A DNA stretch of 64,000 nt from Williamsia deligens (GTDB taxonomy: Bacteria; Actinomycetota; Actinomycetes; Mycobacteriales; Mycobacteriaceae), in NCBI RefSeq assembly GCF_024171765.1, contig NZ_JAMTCI010000002.1:1-64000 (forward strand). The letters run 5' to 3'. Of the stretch, positions 24,288-32,051 are shown piece after piece (positions within the stretch are counted from its first letter, which is position 1; each line of letters begins with the position of its first letter). The notes beneath the pieces are model-generated. The model saw only the letters and a list, made by a program, of their open reading frames with translations. It had not been told where the DNA came from and searched no databases. Made by a program: the position numbers and the translations under genes.

Positions 24288-25148
24288 GTGCCGAGTCCAG
24301 TGCCGACCTCATCGACCGTAACCGCCGCCGCGCTCCTCGACGACCTGCGATCCCGACGGGCGGGTGCAGCGCCGCTCCCCGGTCTCGAGCCCGACGCGTA
24401 CGCGCGCGGCCACGCGGCGTTCGAGCGGTTGTCCGATCAGCGAGGCCTCATCGCCGACCACCTCCGGGCCCGACTGACCGCGATCGGGGACGAGCCGATC
24501 TCGGTGCTCTCGGTGGGGTGTGGCGACGGCTCCCTCGACGTGCGGCTCGCCGAGGGGCTGATCCGGGCGGTCCCAGGGCGTCCGGTGCGCTACGTCGGCA
24601 TCGACCCCTGGTCCGGGAGTGCGGCGCTCTTCGCCGCGGAGATGGCCGCGCTGGAAGCCCACGAGCTGACCGTCGACGTGCACGTCGCGGCCTTCGCCGA
24701 CGCGCCCGTGAAGCACCAGTTCGACGTGGTGGTGTTCGTGCACTCGATCTACTACGTCCCCGATGTGGGCGAGACCCTGCGTGCCGCCGTCGACCTGTTG
24801 CGCCCGGGTGGGCAGCTGTGGGTGCTGAACGCGCCGCGTGCCGCCCTGAACGCGTTGGTCGATGTCCTCGCCCCTCGCCTCGAGGACCACCGTCAGTGGT
24901 TCAGCGCCGACGTCGAACGCGCGTTCGTCGATTCCGGCCTCGCCCTGGGGCCCGTGGTCACGCTCGACGCTCTGGTCGATCTCGCGTCCGGGGGCGACGA
25001 GGTGCTCGACTTCGCCGTGCAGGCACGCCTGACGCCGGACCTGCGCGAGCCCGTGCGCACGTATCTCGATGCGGTGTCGGTGCCCGGAGCGGACGGTCGG
25101 CCGCGGGTCCCGCACCCGGTCGACGTGTTCACGACGATCCGCCACTGA
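24288..25148 (+). CDS. Class I SAM-dependent methyltransferase
   Basis: A 286-residue methyltransferase. Motif I is ISVLSVGCGDGSLDVRLAEG (residues about 72-91), the ribose-binding acidic residue follows in RYVGIDPWSG, and motif IV is FDVVVFVHSIYYVPD. The layout resembles the histamine N-methyltransferase-like group, in which a V-G-x-G-x-G-x-x-D core is followed by a Y-x-x-I-D/E strand, but this is by eye. The GTG start at 24288 faces the divergent methyltransferase/dioxygenase pair. It shares little sequence with the other methyltransferase, so it is not a recent duplicate. Confidence 0.82.
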   Translation: MPSPVPTSSTVTAAALLDDLRSRRAGAAPLPGLEPDAYARGHAAFERLSDQRGLIADHLRARLTAIGDEPISVLSVGCGDGSLDVRLAEGLIRAVPGRPVRYVGIDPWSGSAALFAAEMAALEAHELTVDVHVAAFADAPVKHQFDVVVFVHSIYYVPDVGETLRAAVDLLRPGGQLWVLNAPRAALNALVDVLAPRLEDHRQWFSADVERAFVDSGLALGPVVTLDALVDLASGGDEVLDFAVQARLTPDLREPVRTYLDAVSVPGADGRPRVPHPVDVFTTIRH

Positions 25149-25169
25149 GATACGAGCGGGCCCGACGGG

Positions 25170-26039
25170 TCAGCTCGCGGTGTCGACCTGGGGTCCCGCG
25201 CCGAGCGCCCACCGGATCCCGGCGGTCATCGCGACACCGGTTCCGCGGATCGCGGTCGCCTCGGTGAGCGGCAGGTAGGGCAACCGGAGGGGCAGGCGCG
25301 TCCACCACGGCATCATCGACACGGCCACCGACGACAGGACCCCGTAGGCCGGGCGCACCGCCACGGGGATCGGCGGGTTCAGGAGGATGAATCGCGCCGT
25401 CCGTCGCGCCGCCGCGGTCCCCCGCAGTTCGGGTCGATACGACCGGAGCACCTCGTCGAGTTCGGCGGTGGTCTCCGGGACGTCGACCGCGCCGAGTCCC
25501 CGCGCCACGAACGCCGTCTGCCGGACGTACTCGTCGCGGCCGGCCGCGTCGAGTGGGCGGGCGCCATAGCGGTCGTGCGCGCGCAGGAAGCTGTCGATCT
25601 CGGCGACGTGCACCCATCGGATCAGGTGCGGATCGGATGCTGCGTAGGCCTGTCCGTCGGGTGTGGTGCCGGTGATGCGTCTGTGGACGGCCCGCACGAT
25701 CCGGATCGCCCGGTCCGCGTCCTCGATCGTGCCGAACGTCGTCTCGGCGAGGAACGTGCTGGTGCGTTGGAGGCGTCCCCACGGATCACCGCGGTAGCCC
25801 GAGTGCTGGTCGACCGCGGCCATCGCGAGCGGGTGCAGCGACTGCAGGAGCAGTGCACGCATGCCGCCGACGAACATCGACGCGTCGCCGTGGACCCGGT
25901 GGATCGCGGAATCGGGCCCGTAGCGACGCGGACCGGCCGCGAAGTGGATCCGGTCGCGCCGCGCCGGACCCTCATCACCGGCGACGCGCTCGAAGATCAT
26001 CTCGCCCACGCGCTGCTGGGCAGAGTCGATCAGGTTCAT
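25170..26039 (-). CDS. MpaB/latex-clearing-protein-type oxygenase (DUF2236)
   Basis: A 289-residue protein of the DUF2236 family, which includes the heme-containing latex clearing protein Lcp and the fungal MpaB oxygenase. The family core is clear: a helix ending GGMRALLLQSLHPLAMAAV, then VDQHSGYRGDPWGRLQRT (H-S-x-Y-x-x-D-P-x-x-R-L), then HLIRWVHVAEIDSFL with the conserved R-W-V-H. A C-terminal hydrophobic region could sit at the membrane. Family members cleave or oxidise lipophilic substrates. It converges on the second methyltransferase (22-base gap) and lies next to the epoxide hydrolase on the same strand. Confidence 0.84.
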   Translation of the reverse strand: MNLIDSAQQRVGEMIFERVAGDEGPARRDRIHFAAGPRRYGPDSAIHRVHGDASMFVGGMRALLLQSLHPLAMAAVDQHSGYRGDPWGRLQRTSTFLAETTFGTIEDADRAIRIVRAVHRRITGTTPDGQAYAASDPHLIRWVHVAEIDSFLRAHDRYGARPLDAAGRDEYVRQTAFVARGLGAVDVPETTAELDEVLRSYRPELRGTAAARRTARFILLNPPIPVAVRPAYGVLSSVAVSMMPWWTRLPLRLPYLPLTEATAIRGTGVAMTAGIRWALGAGPQVDTAS

Positions 26040-26085
26040 CTCCTCAGTGTGCGCCCCGATTGCATCCGTGCTGCTCAGAACCCTG

Positions 26086-27231
26086 TCAGCGAAGAGTTCG
26101 CGACCAGGCGCGGATCTCGTCGACGAACGCGTCGGGCTGCTCGAGTGCGGCGAAGTGGCCGCCCGTCGTCAGCTCGTTCCAGTACGACAGCGTGGGATAC
26201 CGGGTGCGGGCCCATCGCTCCGATGTCCTGTTGATCTCCTTGGGGAACATCGAGATGCCGACGGGGACGGTGATGTCGGACTGCCAGGAGGCGCGTGGAG
26301 CTTCCCAGTAGAGGCGCGCCGACGACGCGCCGGTCGCGGGCAGCCAGTACATCATCACGGCGTCGAGCATCTGGTCGACCGTGAGGATGCTCGTCACGTC
26401 CCCGTCGTGGTCGGTCCAGTCCCAGAACTTCTCCACGATCCAGGCCGCCAGGCCGACCGGCGAGTCGACGAGTGAGTAGCCGATCGTCTGCGGGCGCGTG
26501 GACTGCTCCTTGAGGTATCCGGTCTTGTCGCGCCGGTGCTGCCTGAGATGGGCGATGATCTCGCGTTCGGCGTCCGTCGGTTCGTCGTCGGTGACGGGCG
26601 GTGCCAACGGCATGTTGAGGTGGATCCCGGTGAGGTGTTCGGGATCGATCGCACCGAGTGCGCTGGTCACGATCGACCCCCAGTCACCGCCCTGCGCCGC
26701 GTACCGGTCGTAGCCGAGCGTCGCCATGAGTTCCGCCCAGGCCTGCGCGATCCGGTTCACCCCCCATCCCGGTGCCGTCGGCTTGTCGCTGAAGCCGAAC
26801 CCCGGAAGGGTCGGGAGGACGAGATGGAACGCGGGCTGGTCGTCGGCAGGTGCGGTCAGCGGCTCGATGACGTCCAGGAACTCGAGCACCGAGCCCGGCC
26901 AGCCGTGCGTCATCAGCAACGGCGTCGCGTCGCGGCGCTCCGATCGGACGTGGACGACGTGCACCGCCAGCGAGTCGTCACCGCCTCCCCGCACGTCGAC
27001 ACGGACCTGCGGGAGATCGTTCAGGCGCTGTTCGATCCGCCGCCAGTCGTACCCATGGACCCAGTGCTCGACGAGGCGGCGCAGGAACGCTTCCGGCACA
27101 CCCTGACTTGTGTCGTCCACCGTCTCGGGCTCGGCCCACCGCGTCCGCCCGAGCCGGTCGGCGAGGTCGTCGAGTTCCTGCTGGGGTACGTCGATCCGGA
27201 ACGGGGTGACGGCGTGGTCTCGGGGGTTCAC
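26086..27231 (-). CDS. Epoxide hydrolase (microsomal-type, EHN domain)
   Basis: A 381-residue alpha/beta hydrolase with an N-terminal epoxide-hydrolase domain (residues about 8-115). The catalytic features are the oxyanion-hole motif HGWPGS (109-114), the nucleophile aspartate in GGDWGS (D183), and the catalytic histidine in TGGHFAALEQP (H359). It opens epoxides to diols; the group includes juvenile-hormone and xenobiotic epoxide hydrolases. The GTG at 27231 gives the standard N-terminus; the frame upstream is antisense noise. It follows the glutaminase gene by 22 bases on the same strand and may share its transcript. Confidence 0.9.
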   Translation of the reverse strand: MNPRDHAVTPFRIDVPQQELDDLADRLGRTRWAEPETVDDTSQGVPEAFLRRLVEHWVHGYDWRRIEQRLNDLPQVRVDVRGGGDDSLAVHVVHVRSERRDATPLLMTHGWPGSVLEFLDVIEPLTAPADDQPAFHLVLPTLPGFGFSDKPTAPGWGVNRIAQAWAELMATLGYDRYAAQGGDWGSIVTSALGAIDPEHLTGIHLNMPLAPPVTDDEPTDAEREIIAHLRQHRRDKTGYLKEQSTRPQTIGYSLVDSPVGLAAWIVEKFWDWTDHDGDVTSILTVDQMLDAVMMYWLPATGASSARLYWEAPRASWQSDITVPVGISMFPKEINRTSERWARTRYPTLSYWNELTTGGHFAALEQPDAFVDEIRAWSRTLR

Positions 27232-27253
27232 CGTCCCAGTGTGCCGCGTGGGG

Positions 27254-28687
27254 TCACCCTGATCGCTCGGCCCGGCCGAGGAGCATCGTCTCGGCGATCT
27301 CCACCGCCTCGGCCGACGACGACGTGACTGCGACATCGTCGCCGCCGGGTGTCGAGTCCGGTGCGCGCGGCGGCGCCCCGTGTCCTGACAGGACCCCGTC
27401 CGGATCGACCACGACCCACCCCGCCGCGCCGTCGCGACGCGTACGCAGGAGTGCGACCAGCAGCCGTCGGGACACGTCGTCGACGACTCCGACACGACTG
27501 AGATCGATGAGGAAGACGTCGGTGCGATTCTGTAGGGCCTCCACCCGTCGCACCACGCTCTCCACGCCGGAGAATGTGAGATCCCCCTGCAGTTCGAGCA
27601 CCCGTATCCGTTCGCGATGTGCGCGAAGGAAAGTCGCGTCCCGGACAGAACGCTCCGTCGCCGCCGGGTCGAGCTCGCGCCCGTCGTAGACCGATCGGAT
27701 CGTCACGCGGCTCTCGCGCGCGACGGTGAACATGTGCAGGCCGAGATCCTCCGACAGCAGTCGACAGGCCCGCACACCGCGAACACTGTTGCCGTGCTCG
27801 TCCAGACGCGGGGAGAACACGCCGATACCCAACTGGCCGGGCAGGACCGCCAGGATGCCGCCGCCGACACCGCTTTTCGCCGGCAGCCCGACGGTGGTGA
27901 CCCAGTCACCCGCCCCGTCGTACATGCCGCACGTCGTCATCACGCTGAGGACCCGACGGGCGATCTGACCGTCCACCATCCGTCGGCCGGTCCGCGGGTT
28001 GACTCCCCCGTTGGCGAAGGTCGACCCGATCACCGCGAGGTCGTCGGACGTCACCCGCACCGAACACTGCCGGACGTACAGGTCGACCGCCGCCTGGGGA
28101 TGGGATGGGAAGACGCCGAAACTCTGCAGCATGTAGGCGATGGCGCGGTTGCGCGAACCGGTGGCCATCTCGGAGGCATAGACGGCACGGTCCATCGACA
28201 GCTGCCGGCCGGCGCACCCCGAGTAGAACTCGAGGATGCTCGCGAACGCGGTGTCGAGCACCGGCGCCCACTCCTCCCGCGTCGTGGGCTGCTGCCCGTC
28301 CTTGTCGGGACGGATCAACAGCGCGGTGGCGGTGATCGCGCCGGCGTTGATCATCGGGTTGCGGGGGCGCCGCGTCCGATGGTCCACGCTGATCTCGTTG
28401 AACGCCTCCCCGGACGGTTCGACCCCGATGTGGGCGTCGACGACCTCCACGCCTCGATCACGCAGTGCCAGAGCGTAGGTCAGCGCCTTGGAGATCGACT
28501 GGATCGTGAACTCGAGGGTGCTGTCGCCGACGGAGTAGACATGTCCGTCGTGGACGACGAGGGACACGGCGAAGGTGGTCGCATCGACCGATGCGAGCTC
28601 GGGGATGTAGTCGGCCACCGCACCGGCGTCGAGTGGGAGGCAGCCCGACTCGATCCGCGCCAGGTACTGCTCGACCACCGACGTCAC
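27254..28687 (-). CDS. glsA: Glutaminase fused to a C-terminal STAS domain
   Basis: A 477-residue protein. Residues 1-305 are a serine-type glutaminase, which splits glutamine to glutamate and ammonia: the S-x-x-K nucleophile/base pair is S64/K67 in FTIQSISKALTY, followed by INAGAITATALL, GCAGRQLSMDRAVY and the loop GLPAKSGVGGGI. Residues about 350-460 form a STAS domain (ERIRVLELQGDLTFSG, then DVFLIDLSRVGVVDD), the anti-sigma-antagonist/transporter fold. The domain may regulate or localise the enzyme. The GTG at 28687 overlaps the upstream methyltransferase stop as GTGA. Length far exceeds the roughly 310 residues of the simple enzyme, as expected for the fusion. Confidence 0.92.
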   Translation of the reverse strand: MTSVVEQYLARIESGCLPLDAGAVADYIPELASVDATTFAVSLVVHDGHVYSVGDSTLEFTIQSISKALTYALALRDRGVEVVDAHIGVEPSGEAFNEISVDHRTRRPRNPMINAGAITATALLIRPDKDGQQPTTREEWAPVLDTAFASILEFYSGCAGRQLSMDRAVYASEMATGSRNRAIAYMLQSFGVFPSHPQAAVDLYVRQCSVRVTSDDLAVIGSTFANGGVNPRTGRRMVDGQIARRVLSVMTTCGMYDGAGDWVTTVGLPAKSGVGGGILAVLPGQLGIGVFSPRLDEHGNSVRGVRACRLLSEDLGLHMFTVARESRVTIRSVYDGRELDPAATERSVRDATFLRAHRERIRVLELQGDLTFSGVESVVRRVEALQNRTDVFLIDLSRVGVVDDVSRRLLVALLRTRRDGAAGWVVVDPDGVLSGHGAPPRAPDSTPGGDDVAVTSSSAEAVEIAETMLLGRAERSG

Positions 28688-29301
28688 ACGACGTACTTCC
28701 CCACGACCCAGGCGCGTGCCGCGTCGGGGCCGACGGCGTCGACCTGCACGCCGTCGGCGAACAAGCCCGTCTCGACGACGGTGCCGTCGGCGATCACGTC
28801 CTGCCAGGCCCGGATGGGGCCCTCGCCCCAGGGCTTGTGTGGGAGGACATCGTCGAACACGAGGACGGTCTCGGGGCCGGCGAGGCGCCGCATGTTCTGG
28901 ATGTCGGCGAGCGCGACCTCGTGGGTGTGTCCGCCGTCGATGAAGATCAGATCGAACGTCTGCCCGGGATGGTCGTCCGCGTACTGCGGCACCGTCTCCC
29001 GCGAGTCGCCGGTGATCAGGGTGTGCCGGCCGGGGAACTCGTCGTCGATGCACGCCTTCGCCGACGACACGTACTCGTGATCACCGAGGTCGAACGAGGT
29101 CACCTGGGTCTGTGGGTCGGCGCTGAGGAACGCGTGGGAGGAGAACCCGACGTTGAAGCCGATCTCGACGACACTGCGTATGCGGTCGTCCTCCGCCAGC
29201 TGCCGCAACGACTCGAGCTGCGCGGCGTTCGCCGATCCCTCGACGTACCACCCGTTCGCGCGTGCCTCGTCCACGATCTGTTCCAGGCGCTCGAAGCCCA
29301 T
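28684..29301 (-). CDS. Class I SAM methyltransferase (Methyltransf_24 type)
   Basis: A 205-residue methyltransferase. Motif I is SVVEIGFNVGFSSHAFL (residues about 40-56), followed by VTSFDLGDHEY, and the later FDLIFIDGGHTHEVALADI contains the D-G/G-H-x-x-E block typical of the O-methyltransferase/cephalosporin-hydroxylase-like group. The ATG at 29301 has GAGG 9 bases upstream; the ATG at 29310 is an alternative only 3 residues longer. Its stop overlaps the glutaminase start (GTGA), so expression is coupled, an unusual pairing whose meaning is unknown. Confidence 0.8.
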   Translation of the reverse strand: MGFERLEQIVDEARANGWYVEGSANAAQLESLRQLAEDDRIRSVVEIGFNVGFSSHAFLSADPQTQVTSFDLGDHEYVSSAKACIDDEFPGRHTLITGDSRETVPQYADDHPGQTFDLIFIDGGHTHEVALADIQNMRRLAGPETVLVFDDVLPHKPWGEGPIRAWQDVIADGTVVETGLFADGVQVDAVGPDAARAWVVGKYVV

Positions 29302-29405
29302 GTGCCACATCCTCGGTCGGTGAGGCGCGTCGTGTGCCCCGCGGCGATCCTGCCATGAGGTCGTCACCCCACCGCCGATCAGGGGCAGGGCCACGCCGTG
29401 GACGT

Positions 29406-30449
29406 CTAGACGCCTGATCCGGACCCCGCGACCAGCGGCTTCACCGCACCGCCGAGCAGTTCGATCCCGCGCAGCATCGCGTCGTGGGGCAGCTTCGTGT
29501 TCGTCATCTGCACGGTGAGGCGGGCGAGTCCGCCGAGATCGTCGGACACCCGGGCGATCTTGTCGGCGACCGTCTGAGGCGAGCCGACGAACATCGCACC
29601 GTGTGGGCCGGCCATGGCGTCGAACTCGGCCCGCCCGGGTTCGCCGAAGCCCCGCTCGCGCCCGATCCGACCGAACAGGTCCGCCCATCCGGGGTAGGCC
29701 GCGGCGACCGCCTCGTCGTCGGTGTCGGCGACGAGCCCGGGTGCGTGGATGCCGACGGGCAGCTGCTCGGGGGCGAAGCCCGACCGTGACCCGGCCTCGC
29801 GGTAGAGGTCGACGAGGGGGCGGAAGCGTCGCGGCTCACCACCGATGATCGCGACCATCAGCGGCAGGCCCAGGCGTCCGGCACGGACGAACGACTCGGG
29901 GCTGCCGCCGGCACCGAGCCACATCGGGATGGGCCGCTGCACCGGCTGCGGGTGCACACCGACGCCGCGCAGCGACGGGCGATGGCGGCCGGACCAGGTC
30001 ACCGACGACGGGTCCTCGCGGATGCGCAGCAACAGGTCGAGCTTGTTCGCGAACAGCGAGTCGTAGTCGTCGAAGTCGAGTCCGAACAGCGGGAACGCCT
30101 CGGTGAACGACCCTCGCCCGACGACCATCTCCGCCCGTCCGCCGGAGATCAGGTCGATGGTCGCGAACTGCTGGTGCAGGCGGACCGGGTCGTCGGCGGA
30201 CAGGACGGACACCGCGCTCGTCAGGCGGATCTTCTCGGTCCGGGCTGCCGCGGCGCCCAGCAGGACGGTCGGGGCCGAGTCGTAGAAGTCGGCCCGGTGG
30301 TGCTCGCCGATGCCGTAGACGTCGACACCGGAGCGGTCGGCGAGTTCGACCTCCTCGAGCAGGTGGGCGATGCGTTGCCGGGCGCCGATCTCCCGGCCGG
30401 AGTCGTACTCGACCACCGCCGAGACGAAGTTGTCGATGCCGATCTGCAT
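29406..30449 (-). CDS. LLM-class flavin-dependent oxidoreductase
   Basis: A 347-residue luciferase-like TIM-barrel enzyme using FMN or F420. Family features are MQIGIDNFVSAVVEYDSG at the start, GVDVYGIGEHHRADFYDSAP (the E-H-H element), KIRLTSAVSVLSADDPVRL, and GRAEMVVGRGSFTEAFPLFG. These resemble alkanal monooxygenase-like enzymes. The ATG at 30449 gives the canonical N-terminus and lies 4 bases after the stop of a small acidic-peptide gene, so translation is probably coupled. The substrate is unknown. Confidence 0.88.
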   Translation of the reverse strand: MQIGIDNFVSAVVEYDSGREIGARQRIAHLLEEVELADRSGVDVYGIGEHHRADFYDSAPTVLLGAAAARTEKIRLTSAVSVLSADDPVRLHQQFATIDLISGGRAEMVVGRGSFTEAFPLFGLDFDDYDSLFANKLDLLLRIREDPSSVTWSGRHRPSLRGVGVHPQPVQRPIPMWLGAGGSPESFVRAGRLGLPLMVAIIGGEPRRFRPLVDLYREAGSRSGFAPEQLPVGIHAPGLVADTDDEAVAAAYPGWADLFGRIGRERGFGEPGRAEFDAMAGPHGAMFVGSPQTVADKIARVSDDLGGLARLTVQMTNTKLPHDAMLRGIELLGGAVKPLVAGSGSGV

Positions 30450-30453
30450 GACG

Positions 30454-30624
30454 TCAGTCCGTCTCGTCGTCATGGGCGTCGTCACCGTGGGCGTCGTCAC
30501 CGTGGGCGCCGAGTTCACGCGTGGCCATCCCGCCGCTTCCGCCGTGGTCGGCTGGACCGGGTGCCGGCGCCTCGCGCTCCTCGTCGTCGGATCGCTCGTC
30601 GGGGGCTGGGGTGTCGGCGCTCAT
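30454..30624 (-). CDS. 56-residue acidic peptide with HGDDA repeats
   Basis: ATG (30622-30624) to TGA (30454-30456) encodes 56 residues starting MSADTPAPDERSDDEEREAP. The C-terminal end is built from tandem units: GAHGDDA, HGDDA, HDDETD, encoded by 15-base repeats of CCCACGGTGACGACG. It is strongly acidic with spaced histidines and no hydrophobic segment, so it should be soluble and possibly metal-binding. GAGGAG lies about 9 bases upstream of the ATG. It ends 4 bases before the LLM oxidoreductase start. I know of no named family; the repeat could vary in copy number. Confidence 0.55.
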   Translation of the reverse strand: MSADTPAPDERSDDEEREAPAPGPADHGGSGGMATRELGAHGDDAHGDDAHDDETD

Positions 30625-30730
30625 ACGGCCATTCTCCTCGCGCGCGCTGCCGCGCGGGCGTCAGCCCGTCCGTGGTCCCGGCGTCGCGGTCTCGAGCGGT
30701 GCGCCGACGGGTCGTACGAGCGCCCTCAGC

Positions 30731-31330
30731 TCATCGCGGTGATCGATGGGCGAGGCGAGACCGCTCGACCGTCGTCTCGATGACGGTCGCGAGCTCGTGG
30801 ACCGCGACATCGCGCGTCATGTCCCCCGCCGCCGCCGCGGTGGAGAGGGCCTCGGCAGCGCCCAGGACACCGGTCATGGTCGGCGTCGTCACGACAGCGC
30901 CCCCGTCGACCGACGCGAGGATCGATGTGAGTTGCCCGGCGTAGGCCGTCTCCGACCGACGCTTGAACGCCGCGAGCTCGGGTGACCCCTCGAGGGCCGC
31001 CGCGACGCCGAGCAGCTCGGGCCCCTGTCCGACGACGCAGTCGACGTACGACGTCGCGATGGCTCGTGCGCGAGCGGGAACGGTGGCGTCCGCGTCGTCG
31101 ACCGCCCTCTGCAGCGCTGCTGTCTGGCGGTCGTCGTACTCCTCGAACAACGCGACGAGCAGGGCGTTCCTCGATGCGAAGTGGCTGTAGACAACGGGTT
31201 TGGTGACACCGGCCCTCTCGGCGAGGCGTCCGAGTGTCAGTTCGTCGGCGCCGAGTTCGTGCACCAGCGACCACGCGAGCGCCACCAGCTGGCCGTACCG
31301 GTCCTGCCGGGTCATCCGTTCGCGCGCCAT
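30731..31330 (-). CDS. TetR-family transcriptional repressor
   Basis: A 199-residue TetR regulator. The helix-turn-helix is LTLGRLAERAGVTKPVVYSH (residues about 31-50) followed by FASRNALLVALFEEY. The C-terminal domain is a helical ligand pocket. It is divergent from the flavodoxin-fold oxidoreductase at 31435; the gap contains three exact or near-exact 14-base repeats that should be its operator. It thus probably represses itself and the oxidoreductase. Confidence 0.87.
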   Translation of the reverse strand: MARERMTRQDRYGQLVALAWSLVHELGADELTLGRLAERAGVTKPVVYSHFASRNALLVALFEEYDDRQTAALQRAVDDADATVPARARAIATSYVDCVVGQGPELLGVAAALEGSPELAAFKRRSETAYAGQLTSILASVDGGAVVTTPTMTGVLGAAEALSTAAAAGDMTRDVAVHELATVIETTVERSRLAHRSPR

Positions 31331-31360
31331 CCGAGCACCTCCCCGATCCTGTGTACCATT

Positions 31361-31402
31361 GGTAACCTACTGTCGGTAACCTACTGTCGGTAACCTACTG
31401 AT
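31361..31402. repeat. Three tandem 14-bp repeats, candidate TetR operator
   Basis: GGTAACCTACTGTC occurs at 31361-31374 and 31375-31388, and GGTAACCTACTGAT at 31389-31402, followed by a fourth GGTA. Each unit contains the small palindrome GTA-ACC-TAC. TACC at 31354-31357 closes the array with an inverted half-site. The array occupies the promoter between the divergent TetR and oxidoreductase genes. Confidence 0.7.
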
Positions 31403-31434
31403 GGTAGCTGTCGATCATTCGGAGGCCGCCCACC

Positions 31435-32043
31435 GTGTCCGCACTCGTCGTCGTCGCCCATCCCGACACCGGATCCCTGACCCACCACCTCGCGCGCCGG
31501 ATCGCCTCGACCTTGGAGAGTCGAGGGGTACGGACCGAGATGGCCGATCTCCACGCCGAGGGGTTCGATCCGCGGTTCTCTCTCGCCGATCGTCGGCGGT
31601 ACCTCGGCGACGGTCCGCCACCGTCCGACGTGCTGGCCGAGCAGCAGCGTCTCGACGGGGTGGACGACGTCATCCTCGTCTTCCCGGTCTACTGGTGGTC
31701 GATGCCGGCGATGCTGAAGGGGTGGGTGGATCGGGTCTTCGTCCGGGGGTGGGCGTTCGACGACAGCGTCGTCCCGTTCCAGAAGATGCTGGGTCGCCTG
31801 ACCGTGCACCTCGTCATGCCGGCCGGCGACACGGCCGACGGCTTCCGCCGCCGGGGCTACGACACCGCGATCGCGACACAGATCGAGACGGGTGTCCTCG
31901 GCTACTGCGGCGCTCGTACCGGTGTCGTGACGACGGTCCACGAGTCGGACACGGCCCCGGTCGATGCGGTCGTGGCGAGGGCGGAGGAGATCGCCGACGA
32001 GATCGCGCGCATGGCGCTGTCCCATGTCGCCACGTCCTGCTGA
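31435..32043 (+). CDS. Flavodoxin-fold NAD(P)H oxidoreductase (MdaB/KefF type)
   Basis: A 202-residue FMN/FAD-dependent quinone reductase-like enzyme. The opening ALVVVAHPDTGSLTHHLARR is the phosphate-binding strand-loop of the family, and VFPVYWWSMPAMLKGWVDRV (residues about 83-102) is the flavin/substrate loop. The last third fits the family fold. GGAGG lies 9 bases before the GTG start. Control by the divergent TetR through the triple repeat is likely. It probably detoxifies quinones or nitro compounds. Confidence 0.87.
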   Translation: MSALVVVAHPDTGSLTHHLARRIASTLESRGVRTEMADLHAEGFDPRFSLADRRRYLGDGPPPSDVLAEQQRLDGVDDVILVFPVYWWSMPAMLKGWVDRVFVRGWAFDDSVVPFQKMLGRLTVHLVMPAGDTADGFRRRGYDTAIATQIETGVLGYCGARTGVVTTVHESDTAPVDAVVARAEEIADEIARMALSHVATSC

Positions 32044-32051
32044 GCCTGGCG

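Noticed and set aside
23402-25148. The two divergent methyltransferases as a recent duplication
   Set aside because: Their motif I regions and C-terminal parts are clearly different (DVACGSGKF against SVGCGDGSL).
28688-29053. Possible long fusion of the glutaminase to an N-terminal domain
   Set aside because: The upstream in-frame sequence is antisense-like Arg-rich noise overlapping the methyltransferase; the GTGA overlap marks the real start.
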